A stretch of 11,676 nucleotides of DNA from Pseudomonadota bacterium (GTDB taxonomy: Bacteria > Pseudomonadota > Gammaproteobacteria > Steroidobacterales > Steroidobacteraceae): the NCBI GenBank assembly GCA_003242275.1, contig QGUX01000088.1, forward strand, positions 1 through 11,676, written 5' to 3'. Positions 1-6,201 of the stretch are shown here, one piece after another; positions within the stretch are counted from its first letter, which is position 1, and each line of letters opens with the position of its first letter. The translations under genes and the position numbers were made by a program. Under the pieces are notes generated by a model, which had not been told where the DNA came from, searched no databases, and saw nothing but the letters and a program-made list of their open reading frames with translations.

Positions 1-1
1 G

Positions 2-179
2 GAACTGGGCTGCACCGCCGCCGCGGCGCCCGAAGATCTCGCCGACCGCGAGTTCATCATCACCATGCTGCCCGACGGCAAGGTGGTGCAGCAGGTGCTG
101 CTGCGTGAAGGCGAGGCGCTGCTCGCGCGCGTTCGTGGCCATCCGCGCCGCGGCCGCCGCACCGAAGCGGGAGGACTGA
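2..179 (+). pseudogene. Remnant of a 3-hydroxyisobutyrate dehydrogenase-like NAD(P)-dependent oxidoreductase (5' end outside window)
   Basis: Frame 2 from the window edge to about base 130 reads as real protein: a stretch ending ADREFIITMLPDGKVVQQVL, followed by EGEALLAR. This matches the N-terminal Rossmann domain of the 3-hydroxyisobutyrate / beta-hydroxyacid dehydrogenase family, where 'D-hydrophobic-I-T-M-L-P-x-G' is a standard segment at about residues 60-75 of a ~290-residue enzyme. After about base 130 this frame becomes arginine-rich nonsense. Frame 3 instead reads AFVAIRAAAAAPKRED and stops at TGA 177-179, directly abutting the ATG of the next gene. The catalytic lysine region and the whole C-terminal helical domain, about 200 residues, are absent. 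The gene therefore looks broken by an internal deletion with a frame change, or by an assembly error. A chance reading of frame 3 is possible. The family call is moderately secure; the inactive status is an inference. Confidence 0.5.
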
Positions 180-563
180 ATGGACAGGAAGCCACTGGAA
201 GAAGCCGGCCTCGCGCTGCGCCGCAGGATGTTCGGCCGGTCCGGTGCCGAGGACGCGCTGGACAACGCCACGCCGTTCCGGCGGCGTTTCGAGGAAATCG
301 TCACCGAGCAGTGCTTCGGCGAGGCCTGGAACGAGCCCACGCTCGACCACCGCACGCGCAGCATGCTGACCATCGCCATCCTCGCCACGCAGGGCCGGAG
401 CCCGCAGCTGCGCTACCACGTGCAGGGGGCCATCGCCAATGGCGTCACCAGGGAGGAGATCCGCGAGACGCTGATGCAGGTGTGGCTGTATGCCGGCATC
501 CCGGCGGCGGCGGAAGGCTTCAACGTGGCCGGCGCCGTGCTGCGGGAGATGGGCCTGGACTGA
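180..563 (+). CDS. Carboxymuconolactone decarboxylase (CMD/AhpD-like) family protein
   Basis: A 127-residue protein, the usual size for single-domain CMD proteins such as 4-carboxymuconolactone decarboxylase PcaC. The family signature lies in the C-terminal half: RYHVQGAIANGVTREEI at about residues 78-94, with His80 in the conserved position, then LMQVWLYAGIPAAAEGF at 98-114. The CxxC pair of AhpD-type peroxidase-reductases is absent (the only cysteine is Cys45), so a decarboxylase/lyase-like or unknown role is more likely than peroxide defence. The start is set by a clear ribosome site GGGAGG (169-174) five bases before ATG, and the ATG directly follows the upstream stop (TGA-ATG). Translational coupling with the broken dehydrogenase suggests a catabolic operon for aromatic or alicyclic acids entering from the left. 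The substrate cannot be read from the sequence. Family call secure, function open. Confidence 0.85.
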   Translation: MDRKPLEEAGLALRRRMFGRSGAEDALDNATPFRRRFEEIVTEQCFGEAWNEPTLDHRTRSMLTIAILATQGRSPQLRYHVQGAIANGVTREEIRETLMQVWLYAGIPAAAEGFNVAGAVLREMGLD

Positions 564-570
564 AGGTGCC

Positions 571-601
571 TGCCGCGCGCCGCCGGAACGGGCGCGTGGC
601 A
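571..601. terminator. Hairpin between convergent genes, possible terminator
   Basis: TGCCGCGCGCC (571-581) pairs with GGCGCGTGGCA (591-601) around a 9-base loop. This is an 11-bp stem with a single G-T wobble. It fills most of the 42-base gap between the stop of the CMD-family gene and the stop of the convergent beta-barrel gene. No T-run follows on either strand, so it is not a classic intrinsic terminator; it may act as a 3'-end block or in RNA stability. Confidence 0.4.
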
Positions 602-605
602 TCGT

Positions 606-1457
606 TCAGAACGGCGCGCCGAACACGATGCGCCAGCCGGAGAAATCCCCCGCGAGGCGATAGCCGAATCCCAGCCGCGGCCAGCGCCAGCGGCCGATGC
701 GCGGCCGCGGTTCGGTGTTGAAGGTCACCCCCAGCTCGAGCTGCATCATGCTCTGCTCGCCGGCCTCCAGCGGCGCCTCGGGCGGGTCGGTGACGATGTC
801 CGCAATCATGTAGATGCCGGCGAGCAGGCGCCGGTTCGGGGTCACGCGGAAGGTGGTGCGGCGCAGGTCGGCGGCATTGCGGAACCGCAGGAAGCGGTCG
901 CTCCGGATGTCCCCGTGGTAATCCACGGCGGCCAGCACCAGTTCATGCAGGCGGTCCATTTCGACGCCTCCCACCTCGCCCGACCATTTCAGCCGCAGGC
1001 CGGCGCCGAACAGCAGGCCGTCGCTGTGGCCGGCGGAGAAGCTGGCGCCCGTGCGCAGCCATGGCGTCAGCATCCAGCCATCCTGCTGCGGGAAGTCGAA
1101 TTCCACGCCAGGCATCAGGCTGAGGCTGTCGATGCGGTCGGGCACGTTCGCCTCGAGTTCGTCGAAGGGATTGAAGTCGAAGGATCCGGCCGCGACCGGC
1201 ACCACCAGGCGCACCCCGGGCCTTTCCTGGTCCGGCTCGCGCAGCTGCAGCTCGGGTGCCACGCGGACCACGAAGATGCTCTGCCCGCCGATGTCGTACA
1301 CGCCCGTCCCCAGTTCGGTGGCGAAGGCATGGTTGATGGTGGTGACGGCGGCCCGGTCTTCCGCGGCGCGCGCGGGCCCGGCCGAGGCCACCACGAGCGC
1401 GACCAGAAGCCTGATGTGGCGAAAAGTCCCTTGCCCGGACAGTGAGCGATTACCCAT
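606..1457 (-). CDS. Predicted outer-membrane beta-barrel protein of unknown function
   Basis: About 283 residues if started at the ATG of 1455-1457. The N-terminus has a signal-peptide shape: basic HIR, then a hydrophobic core LLVALVVASAG, then a cleavage-like ARA-AE near residue 31. The mature part shows alternating polar/hydrophobic strands (for example the segment MLTPWLRTGASFSAG, then LLFGAGLRLKW, then LGFGYRLAGDF) and ends in a terminal phenylalanine (VFGAPF), the usual C-terminal signal for outer-membrane barrels. I do not recognise a specific family. The frame is open further upstream to in-frame GTG codons at 1460 and 1478, and no good ribosome site is visible for any choice, so the start is uncertain. 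The gene is divergent from the TonB-dependent receptor, leaving about 120 bases for both promoters. A shared role in uptake across the outer membrane is possible but is only an inference from position. Confidence 0.7.
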   Translation of the reverse strand: MGNRSLSGQGTFRHIRLLVALVVASAGPARAAEDRAAVTTINHAFATELGTGVYDIGGQSIFVVRVAPELQLREPDQERPGVRLVVPVAAGSFDFNPFDELEANVPDRIDSLSLMPGVEFDFPQQDGWMLTPWLRTGASFSAGHSDGLLFGAGLRLKWSGEVGGVEMDRLHELVLAAVDYHGDIRSDRFLRFRNAADLRRTTFRVTPNRRLLAGIYMIADIVTDPPEAPLEAGEQSMMQLELGVTFNTEPRPRIGRWRWPRLGFGYRLAGDFSGWRIVFGAPF

Positions 1458-1500
1458 CACATATACGTAGTGCAACACGCGGCAGTCGGATAGTTTCCGC

Positions 1501-1554
1501 GACAGGCAGTTTTCTGTCTCCAGGACTTAAGGAAGAGAAAGGCGCGACAGCGCC
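1501..1554. promoter_or_regulatory. Divergent intergenic region with two small inverted repeats
   Basis: Between the divergent barrel gene and the receptor gene there are two short perfect inverted repeats. One is GACAG (1501-1505) with CTGTC (1514-1518), spaced by 8 bases. The other is GGCGC (1541-1545) with GCGCC (1550-1554), around the loop GACA. They are short enough to occur by chance, but they sit where operators or a 5'-leader hairpin would be. I could not place convincing -35/-10 boxes for either gene. Confidence 0.25.
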
Positions 1555-1579
1555 TTGCATACCAACAGCAGGGGGTTTC

Positions 1580-4129
1580 ATGGCGATTTCAGCCCGTACG
1601 CAGGTGGCGCGCGCCGTCGCGCTGGCCGTGGTTTCGTCCGTGTTGGCGCAATACAACGCGTTGGCTGCGGAAAGCGAACAGCTCGAGGAGTTGCAGGAAG
1701 TGGTGGTGACCGCGCAGTTCCGCGAGCAGCGACTGCAGGACACGCCCATCGCGATCACGGCGGTCAATGCCGAGATGCTCGAGGCGCGTGGCCAGACCAA
1801 CATCGCCGACGTGGCGGCGCAGGCGCCCAATGTGTCGCTGCGGCCGCAGCCGCAGAACGGCGGCTCGGGCCTGATCGCGTTCATCCGCGGCGTGGGCCAG
1901 GTGGACTTCAACTACGCGGTCGATCCCGGCGTGGGCCTGTACGTCGACGACGTGTACATCCCGACGCTGTCCAGCTCGCTGCTGGAGCTGATCGACCTCG
2001 ACCGCATCGAGGTGCTGCGCGGACCGCAGGGCACCCTGGCCGGCAAGAACTCCATCGGCGGTGCCATCAAGCTGTTCAGCGCCAAGCCACGCGGCGACAA
2101 CAGCGGTTCGCTGCGCGTGTCCTACGGCGCGTTCGACGAGCTGACGCTGCGCGGCATGGCCGACCTGGCGTTGAGCGACAGCGTGGCGCTGCGCGTGTCG
2201 GGCATGTCCCGCAGCCGCGACGGCTACGTCGGCATGCTCGACTACGGCCAGACGCACCCGACCTCGAACGTGCCGCAGAACAACGCCCGCGGCCGCGGCA
2301 ACTCGGACTACGAGACCATGGGCGGCCAGAGCATCACCGCGCTGCGCGCGGCGCTGCGCTGGTCGGCCGGCGACCGGACCGAGATCAACCTGACCACCGA
2401 CTACACGCGCGAGCGTTCCGAGGCCATCCCGACCGTGCTGATCGCGGCCGGCGATCCGAACAACCCGGTGTTCGACCCGTTCCTGCCGGCGCCGTCGGTG
2501 TCGGTGTCCGGCTTCGACGGGGACGGCAACCCGGTGTTCTCGAACCCTTGGCTGGTGGGCAAGGACGGCAATCCGGTGCAGCTCGGCTGCCAGTTCGTGC
2601 CCTATGGCCCCTACAGCTGCGACACGGGCCGCAACCTGATGGGCTGGGATCCGAAGTACGTCAGCTACTCGAACTTCATGGATGCCATGCAGCCGGTGGA
2701 CCAGGCGCCGTTCAAGCCCTACTTCTCGCTGCCCATCACCGAATTCAACGGCTGGGGCGTCAGCGGCACCCTCACCCACGACCTCAACGACAACTTCCAG
2801 TTCGTCTACATCGGTTCCTACCGCAAGTACGTGTCGAAGTTCGGCCAGGACCAGGACGCCTCGCCGGTCGCGGTGGCCCAGCTCGACAACGAGCTGCACC
2901 ACCACGCGTTCACCTCCGAGGTGCGCCTGAACATGCAGTCCAGCAATGGCTTCGTCGAGGGCACGGTGGGCGCCTACTACCTCGACCAGAAGGGCACCTA
3001 CACCGCGCGCGTGGACCTGAACTACGTGCAGCCGGCGACCATCGACTTCCTGCACGGGCCGGATGAGACGCCCAGCAAGACCTGGGCGGTGTTCGGCACG
3101 GCGACCATCCACCCGACGGAGAAGCTGGGCCTCACCGGCGGCCTGCGCTACACCGAGGACGAGAAGGACTACACCTACCTGCGTTCCAATCCGGACAGCT
3201 CCGTGCCGAATCCCGGCTCCTGCCTGCCGCCCGATCTGGGCAGCACGGACTGGTGGGTAACGCCGAACTGCCTGCTCGCCGGCATCTACAACATCACCGG
3301 CAGCTTCTCGGGTGACCGCACCGACTGGCGCGTGGTGGCCGATTACCGCTTCACGCCCTCGTTCATGGCGTATGGCTCGGTGTCCACCGGCTTCAAGGGC
3401 GGCGGCGTGAACCCGCGTCCGTTCTTCGAGACGCAGCGCCTGCCCTTCGACCCGGAGACGCTGACCACCTACGAGGTGGGCTTCAAGTCCGACTGGCTGG
3501 ACCGGCGCGTGCGCCTGAATGGCGCGGTGTTCCTGAACAAGTACAAGGACATCCAGCTGCGCAAGCAGGCCTGCCCCGAGTCCGATCCGTACCCGGCCCA
3601 GCCCTGCCTGCGCCCGGACAACATCGGCGCGGCCGACGTGAAGGGCTTCGAGCTCGAGACCACGATGTACCTGCTGCCCGGCCTGTCGGTGGATGCCACG
3701 GCCAGCGTGCTGGACTTCGAGTACACCTCGCCAATCGACAATGTCACCGGCTTCCTGGTGAACACGGCCATCCCGGCCGATGCCATCACGCCGTACACGC
3801 CGGAGAAGACCTTCTCGGTGGGCGTGCAGTACGACCACAGCATCCCGTCGGGCCTGCTCAGCTTCCGCGTGGATTCCTCGTACCAGAGCGAGGTGTTCGA
3901 CAACTCCGAGAACACCTCCTGGTCCAGGATCGGCGGCCGGACGCTGACCAACGCCCGCATTTCCTACTCGCGCAATGACGAGTGGAAGCTGGCACTGGAG
4001 GTGCAGAACGTCTTCGACAAGTACTACTTCCTGTCGAAGAGCGACGTGTCCACCGGGCAGCTCGGCGTGGTGACCGGCGTGCCCGGGCTGCCGCGCACCT
4101 GGGCGCTGTCGGTGGAGCGGCGGTTCTAG
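1580..4129 (+). CDS. TonB-dependent outer-membrane receptor
   Basis: An 849-residue ligand-gated outer-membrane channel, energised by TonB-ExbBD, for uptake of a scarce or bulky substrate. The signal peptide is about residues 1-30 (core AVALAVVSSVLA, cleavage near NALAA-ES). The TonB box ELQEVVVTAQ is at about 37-46. The plug domain spans about 53-170 and carries PGVGLYVDDVYIP, DLDRIEVLRGPQGTLAGKNS and IGGAIKLFSAKP. The barrel fills the rest and ends in the segment VFDKYYF and a C-terminal RRF. The frame is open 46 codons further upstream to 1442, but the ATG at 1580 is chosen because AGGGGG lies just before it and the signal peptide begins there. The type is common in sphingomonads and in steroid- or aromatic-degrading gammaproteobacteria. 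No N-terminal signalling extension precedes the TonB box, so it is not a FecA-type transducer. The substrate is unknown; the neighbouring catabolic remnants hint at an organic compound rather than iron, which is an inference. Cysteine pairs in extracellular-loop regions may form disulfides. Confidence 0.95.
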   Translation: MAISARTQVARAVALAVVSSVLAQYNALAAESEQLEELQEVVVTAQFREQRLQDTPIAITAVNAEMLEARGQTNIADVAAQAPNVSLRPQPQNGGSGLIAFIRGVGQVDFNYAVDPGVGLYVDDVYIPTLSSSLLELIDLDRIEVLRGPQGTLAGKNSIGGAIKLFSAKPRGDNSGSLRVSYGAFDELTLRGMADLALSDSVALRVSGMSRSRDGYVGMLDYGQTHPTSNVPQNNARGRGNSDYETMGGQSITALRAALRWSAGDRTEINLTTDYTRERSEAIPTVLIAAGDPNNPVFDPFLPAPSVSVSGFDGDGNPVFSNPWLVGKDGNPVQLGCQFVPYGPYSCDTGRNLMGWDPKYVSYSNFMDAMQPVDQAPFKPYFSLPITEFNGWGVSGTLTHDLNDNFQFVYIGSYRKYVSKFGQDQDASPVAVAQLDNELHHHAFTSEVRLNMQSSNGFVEGTVGAYYLDQKGTYTARVDLNYVQPATIDFLHGPDETPSKTWAVFGTATIHPTEKLGLTGGLRYTEDEKDYTYLRSNPDSSVPNPGSCLPPDLGSTDWWVTPNCLLAGIYNITGSFSGDRTDWRVVADYRFTPSFMAYGSVSTGFKGGGVNPRPFFETQRLPFDPETLTTYEVGFKSDWLDRRVRLNGAVFLNKYKDIQLRKQACPESDPYPAQPCLRPDNIGAADVKGFELETTMYLLPGLSVDATASVLDFEYTSPIDNVTGFLVNTAIPADAITPYTPEKTFSVGVQYDHSIPSGLLSFRVDSSYQSEVFDNSENTSWSRIGGRTLTNARISYSRNDEWKLALEVQNVFDKYYFLSKSDVSTGQLGVVTGVPGLPRTWALSVERRF

Positions 4130-4142
4130 CTCGCCGGCGTGG

Positions 4143-4165
4143 CCCGGCGCCGCAACGGCGCCGGG
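4143..4165 (+). terminator. GC-rich hairpin just after the TonB-dependent receptor
   Basis: CCCGGCGCC (4143-4151) pairs perfectly with GGCGCCGGG (4157-4165) around the loop GCAAC, 13 bases after the receptor stop codon. No T-run follows, so it is better read as a 3'-end stabiliser or a factor-assisted stop than as a complete intrinsic terminator. The stronger hairpin at 4196-4221 lies immediately downstream. Confidence 0.45.
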
Positions 4166-4189
4166 GCGCGCAGCAACGGAGCAAGCAAG

Positions 4190-4221
4190 AAAAAAGGGCC
4201 GGAAGCATGTGCTTCCGGCCC
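4190..4221 (-). terminator. Strong intrinsic terminator of malate dehydrogenase, probably bidirectional
   Basis: GGGCCGGAAGC (4196-4206) pairs perfectly with GCTTCCGGCCC (4211-4221) around the loop ATGT, an 11-bp stem. Six A residues at 4190-4195 become a T6 tract after the hairpin when read on the minus strand, which is the classic intrinsic terminator layout. It lies about 40 bases beyond the malate dehydrogenase stop. On the plus strand it is followed by the weaker GTTCTTT, so it may also stop read-through from the receptor gene. Confidence 0.9.
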
Positions 4222-4262
4222 GTTCTTTCCGCGGGCCCCGGACCGGGCCCGTGCGCTGCGGA

Positions 4263-5240
4263 TCAGAGCAGGTCCTTCACCCCGTCGCGCTCCTCGCGCA
4301 GCTCCTGGTCGGAGAGGTCCATGCGCCTGCGGCTGAACTCGTCGATCGGAAGGCCCTGCACGATCTGGTACTCGCCGTTCTTCGTGGTGACCGGGTACGA
4401 GTAGATCACGCCTTCCTTGATGCCGTAGCTGCCGTCGGAGGGCACGGCCATCGACACCCAGTCGCCCTCGGGCGTGCCGTTGACCCAGGTGTGGATGTGG
4501 TCGATCGCCGCCGCGGCGGCCGAGGCCGCGGAGGAGGCGCCGCGCGCCTTGATGATGGCGGCGCCACGCTGCTGCACCACCGGGATGAAGGTCTCCTCCA
4601 CCCACTTCTGGTCCACCAGCTCGCGCGCCGGCTTGCCGTCGACGAGCGTGTGCGAGATGTCCGGGTACTGCGTGGAGGAGTGGTTGCCCCAGATGGTGAA
4701 GCGGCGGATCTTCGTGGTGTGCACGCCGGTCTTCGCCGCGAGTTGCGAGAGGCCGCGGTTGTGGTCCAGGCGCGTCATCGCGGTGAAGTTGCGCGGATTG
4801 AGGTCCGGCGCATTGGCGCGCGCGATCAGCGCATTGGTGTTGGCGGGATTGCCCACCACCAGCACCTTGATGTTGCGGTCGGCGACCTCGTTCATCGCCT
4901 TGCCCTGGGCGCTGAAGATCTGCGCGTTGGCGAGCAGCAGGTCCTTGCGCTCCATGCCCGGGCCGCGCGGCCGCGCGCCCACCAGCAGCGCCACCTGCGA
5001 GTCGCGGAACGCGATCTTCGCATCGTCGGTGGCCGTCACCTTGTTCAGCAGCGGGAAGGCGCAGTCCTCGAGCTCCATCACCACGCCCTGCAGGTTCGGC
5101 AGCGCTGGCGTGATCTCCAGCAGGTTCAGGTTCACGGGCACATCGCTGCCCAGAAGCTGGCCGGAGGCAACGCGGAAGGCGAGGGCATAGCCGATCTGGC
5201 CGGCGGCGCCGGTGATCGTCACGGTGACGGGCTTCTTCAT
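4263..5240 (-). CDS. mdh: NAD-dependent malate dehydrogenase, cytosolic-like type
   Basis: A 325-residue enzyme that interconverts malate and oxaloacetate with NAD in the TCA cycle, in the cytoplasm. It closely follows the pattern of the 'cytosolic-like' bacterial MDHs (for example those of Burkholderia and Xanthomonas). Visible elements are the dinucleotide-binding GAAGQIG (11-17), the mobile substrate loop [13 protein letters not shown] (88-100) with Arg92 and Arg98, NPANTN (131-136), [11 protein letters not shown] (158-168) with Asp159 and Arg162, and [11 protein letters not shown] (184-194) with the catalytic His187. Full length with no missing residue. The frame is open 47 codons further upstream, but the ATG at 5238-5240 is chosen. 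There [14 protein letters not shown] matches family N-termini, and GGAGAA lies just before it. The gene stands alone with its own terminator (4190-4221). Identity is highly secure. Confidence 0.97.
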   Translation of the reverse strand: MKKPVTVTITGAAGQIGYALAFRVASGQLLGSDVPVNLNLLEITPALPNLQGVVMELEDCAFPLLNKVTATDDAKIAFRDSQVALLVGARPRGPGMERKDLLLANAQIFSAQGKAMNEVADRNIKVLVVGNPANTNALIARANAPDLNPRNFTAMTRLDHNRGLSQLAAKTGVHTTKIRRFTIWGNHSSTQYPDISHTLVDGKPARELVDQKWVEETFIPVVQQRGAAIIKARGASSAASAAAAAIDHIHTWVNGTPEGDWVSMAVPSDGSYGIKEGVIYSYPVTTKNGEYQIVQGLPIDEFSRRRMDLSDQELREERDGVKDLL

Positions 5241-5271
5241 TTCTTCTCCACGGCTCGATGGGTGGGGGCGG

Positions 5272-5277
5272 ATTCTA
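5272..5277 (-). promoter_or_regulatory. Candidate -10 box of malate dehydrogenase
   Basis: On the minus strand this reads TAGAAT, five of six matches to TATAAT, in otherwise very GC-rich DNA. It lies about 30 bases upstream of the malate dehydrogenase ATG, giving a plausible short leader. No convincing -35 box is seen 16-18 bases further upstream, so the call rests on the -10 alone. Confidence 0.4.
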
Positions 5278-5345
5278 CCCCCGCCCAGGGCCGATCCTGC
5301 CGCGGCAGCTTGGTGGCGGGGGCGGGAAAAATTGTCCCGGAGGGC

Positions 5346-5374
5346 TTGACGCTGATTTGGTGTTGTAGTGAGAT
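5346..5374 (+). promoter_or_regulatory. Candidate promoter of the GntR/ABC/Mla operon
   Basis: TTGACG (5346-5351) is a near-consensus -35 box. A spacing of 17 bases leads to TGAGAT (5369-5374), a poor -10 (three of six). The palindrome at 5358-5383 covers the spacer and the -10, so a bound protein would block RNA polymerase. This placement supports the promoter call more than the weak -10 does. The leader to the first small gene would be about 55 bases. Confidence 0.45.
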
Positions 5375-5383
5375 ACAACACCA
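5358..5383. promoter_or_regulatory. Perfect 10+10 bp palindrome, probable operator of the GntR/YtrA-type repressor
   Basis: TGGTGTTGTA (5358-5367) and TACAACACCA (5374-5383) are exact reverse complements separated by the 6 bases GTGAGA. This is an AT-richer island in GC-rich DNA, located 54 bases before the first gene of an operon that encodes a GntR-family regulator. GntR dimers bind such dyads, and YtrA-subfamily members typically repress their own operon. The dyad overlaps the candidate promoter. Seen: the dyad and its location. Inferred: binding by the repressor encoded at 5791-6201. Confidence 0.75.
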
Positions 5384-5436
5384 GAGGGGTTCAGGGATGA
5401 AGCCCTCACCCACCAAGACCCACCAGGAGAGCTGAC

Positions 5437-5616
5437 ATGGAAAGCATCGACGGAATCCGCAATGGAAGGGCGCGGCCGCTGGCTGCGGCGCTGGCTTGCC
5501 TGATGACCAGTTTCATCTTCACCAGCGTCACACTGGTGTTCACCGCCGGCGGCATGGCCGGCCGGACGCCCGTCGTGGCGCAGGGCGCGAACCCCATGGC
5601 GCTGTCGGGAGCCTGA
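5437..5616 (+). CDS. Small predicted membrane protein (59 aa), first gene of the operon
   Basis: A 59-residue open frame with a strong ribosome site AGGAGA (5425-5430) six bases before ATG. A hydrophobic stretch from about residue 15 to 42 (LAAALACLMTSFIF, then TSVTLVFTAGG) follows an arginine-containing N-terminus. It could be one transmembrane helix with the N-terminus inside or an uncleaved signal. The tail is short, polar and rich in Ala/Gly. It lies between the operator and the regulator, only 3 bases before the next small gene, so it is the operon's first translated product. I recognise no family. Candidate roles are a regulator of or accessory subunit to the ABC permease, or a leader peptide. 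Its codon use matches its neighbours, which supports real coding. Confidence 0.65.
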   Translation: MESIDGIRNGRARPLAAALACLMTSFIFTSVTLVFTAGGMAGRTPVVAQGANPMALSGA

Positions 5617-5619
5617 GTC

Positions 5620-5781
5620 ATGATCATCGTTGGATCACTGCCGATCCAAACTGCCGGCCGCGATCGGCGGACTGTTTCCGACCGGATACAGAAGGCGATC
5701 GCCCGCACGGGGCTGGTCTCCGGCCCCGTGCTGGTCATCGGCCTGGCCCTGTTCGGCATCCTGCCGGTGTTCCTGCAGTAG
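5620..5781 (+). CDS. Small predicted membrane protein (53 aa), second gene of the operon
   Basis: A 53-residue open frame starting with ATG at 5620-5622, three bases after the previous stop, with GGGAG (5607-5611) as a possible ribosome site. The N-terminal half is polar and basic (TAGRDRRTVSDRIQKAIART). The C-terminal half is one hydrophobic helix (VLVIGLALFGILPVFL) ending two residues later. This gives a single-span protein with a cytoplasmic basic head. Its TAG stop overlaps the GGAGG ribosome site of the regulator gene, so the two are likely coupled in translation. No family recognised. Position and design suggest a small partner of the ABC system or of the regulator, which is an inference only. 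Confidence 0.6.
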   Translation: MIIVGSLPIQTAGRDRRTVSDRIQKAIARTGLVSGPVLVIGLALFGILPVFLQ

Positions 5782-5790
5782 GAGGGTGGC

Positions 5791-6201
5791 TTGAGCCCCG
5801 TCGACGCCAAGTGGGACGACTCGCAGCCGATCTACCGGCAGCTCAGGGACCGCGTGGTGGCGATGGTGCTCGAGGGCGTCCTGAAGGAAGGGGAGGCGCT
5901 GCCCTCCGTGCGGCAGGTGGCCGCCGAGTACCGCCTGAATCCACTGACCGTGCTCAAGGCCTACCAGCAGCTCGCCGACGAAGGGCTGGTGGAGAAGCGC
6001 CGCGGCCTGGGCATGTTCGTGGCGGAGGGCGCGCGCAAGGCGCTGATGAAGGACGAGCGCACCCGTTTCCTCGAACAGGAGTGGCCGAAGATCCACGCCA
6101 CCATCCAGCGGCTCGGGCTCGATGCCGCCACGCTGCTGGCCACTCCCCCGGACGGTGAGTCCCTGCCGCCCCTGCCAACGAGAACGGAGCAAACGGAATG
6201 A
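5791..6201 (+). CDS. GntR-family transcriptional regulator, YtrA subfamily
   Basis: A 136-residue DNA-binding repressor. The N-terminal winged helix-turn-helix spans about residues 10-80, with the GntR landmarks PIYRQLRDRVV (13-23), LPSVRQVAAEYRLNPLTVLKAYQQL (37-61) and GLVEKRRGLGMFV (65-77). The C-terminal part is only about 55 residues, too short for a FadR or UTRA ligand domain. This defines the YtrA subfamily, which usually sits next to ABC transporter genes and represses them. The start is TTG at 5791: GGAGG (5781-5785) lies five bases before it, and no ATG is available near the family N-terminus. A TTG start may keep repressor levels low. It ends in an ATGA overlap with the ABC ATPase. 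Its likely target is the palindrome at 5358-5383. Subfamily secure; inducing signal unknown, though in Bacillus YtrA-type systems respond to cell-envelope stress. Confidence 0.92.
   Translation: MSPVDAKWDDSQPIYRQLRDRVVAMVLEGVLKEGEALPSVRQVAAEYRLNPLTVLKAYQQLADEGLVEKRRGLGMFVAEGARKALMKDERTRFLEQEWPKIHATIQRLGLDAATLLATPPDGESLPPLPTRTEQTE

Noticed and set aside
1442..1579. 46-codon N-terminal extension of the TonB-dependent receptor
   Set aside because: It overlaps the start region of the divergent gene. A good ribosome site and a standard signal peptide begin at 1580.
1589..3838. 749-codon open frame antisense to the TonB-dependent receptor
   Set aside because: Very rich in His, Arg, Val and Gln without domain pattern. 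It is the expected GC-rich shadow of the receptor gene, which has clear TonB box, plug and barrel motifs.
5278..5325. G/C-tract inverted repeat (CCCCCGCC near 5278 and GGCGGGGG near 5315)
   Set aside because: Low-complexity G/C runs in a GC-rich genome pair easily by chance, and the loop is long (about 30 bases).
5241..5381. 47-codon N-terminal extension of malate dehydrogenase
   Set aside because: The extension lies in the promoter/operator region and has no family match. MKKPVTV with GGAGAA before it is the normal start.
4209..5435. 408-codon plus-strand frame opposite malate dehydrogenase
   Set aside because: Shadow of the malate dehydrogenase gene, whose catalytic residues are all visible. 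The frame also runs through the terminator hairpin and the operator.
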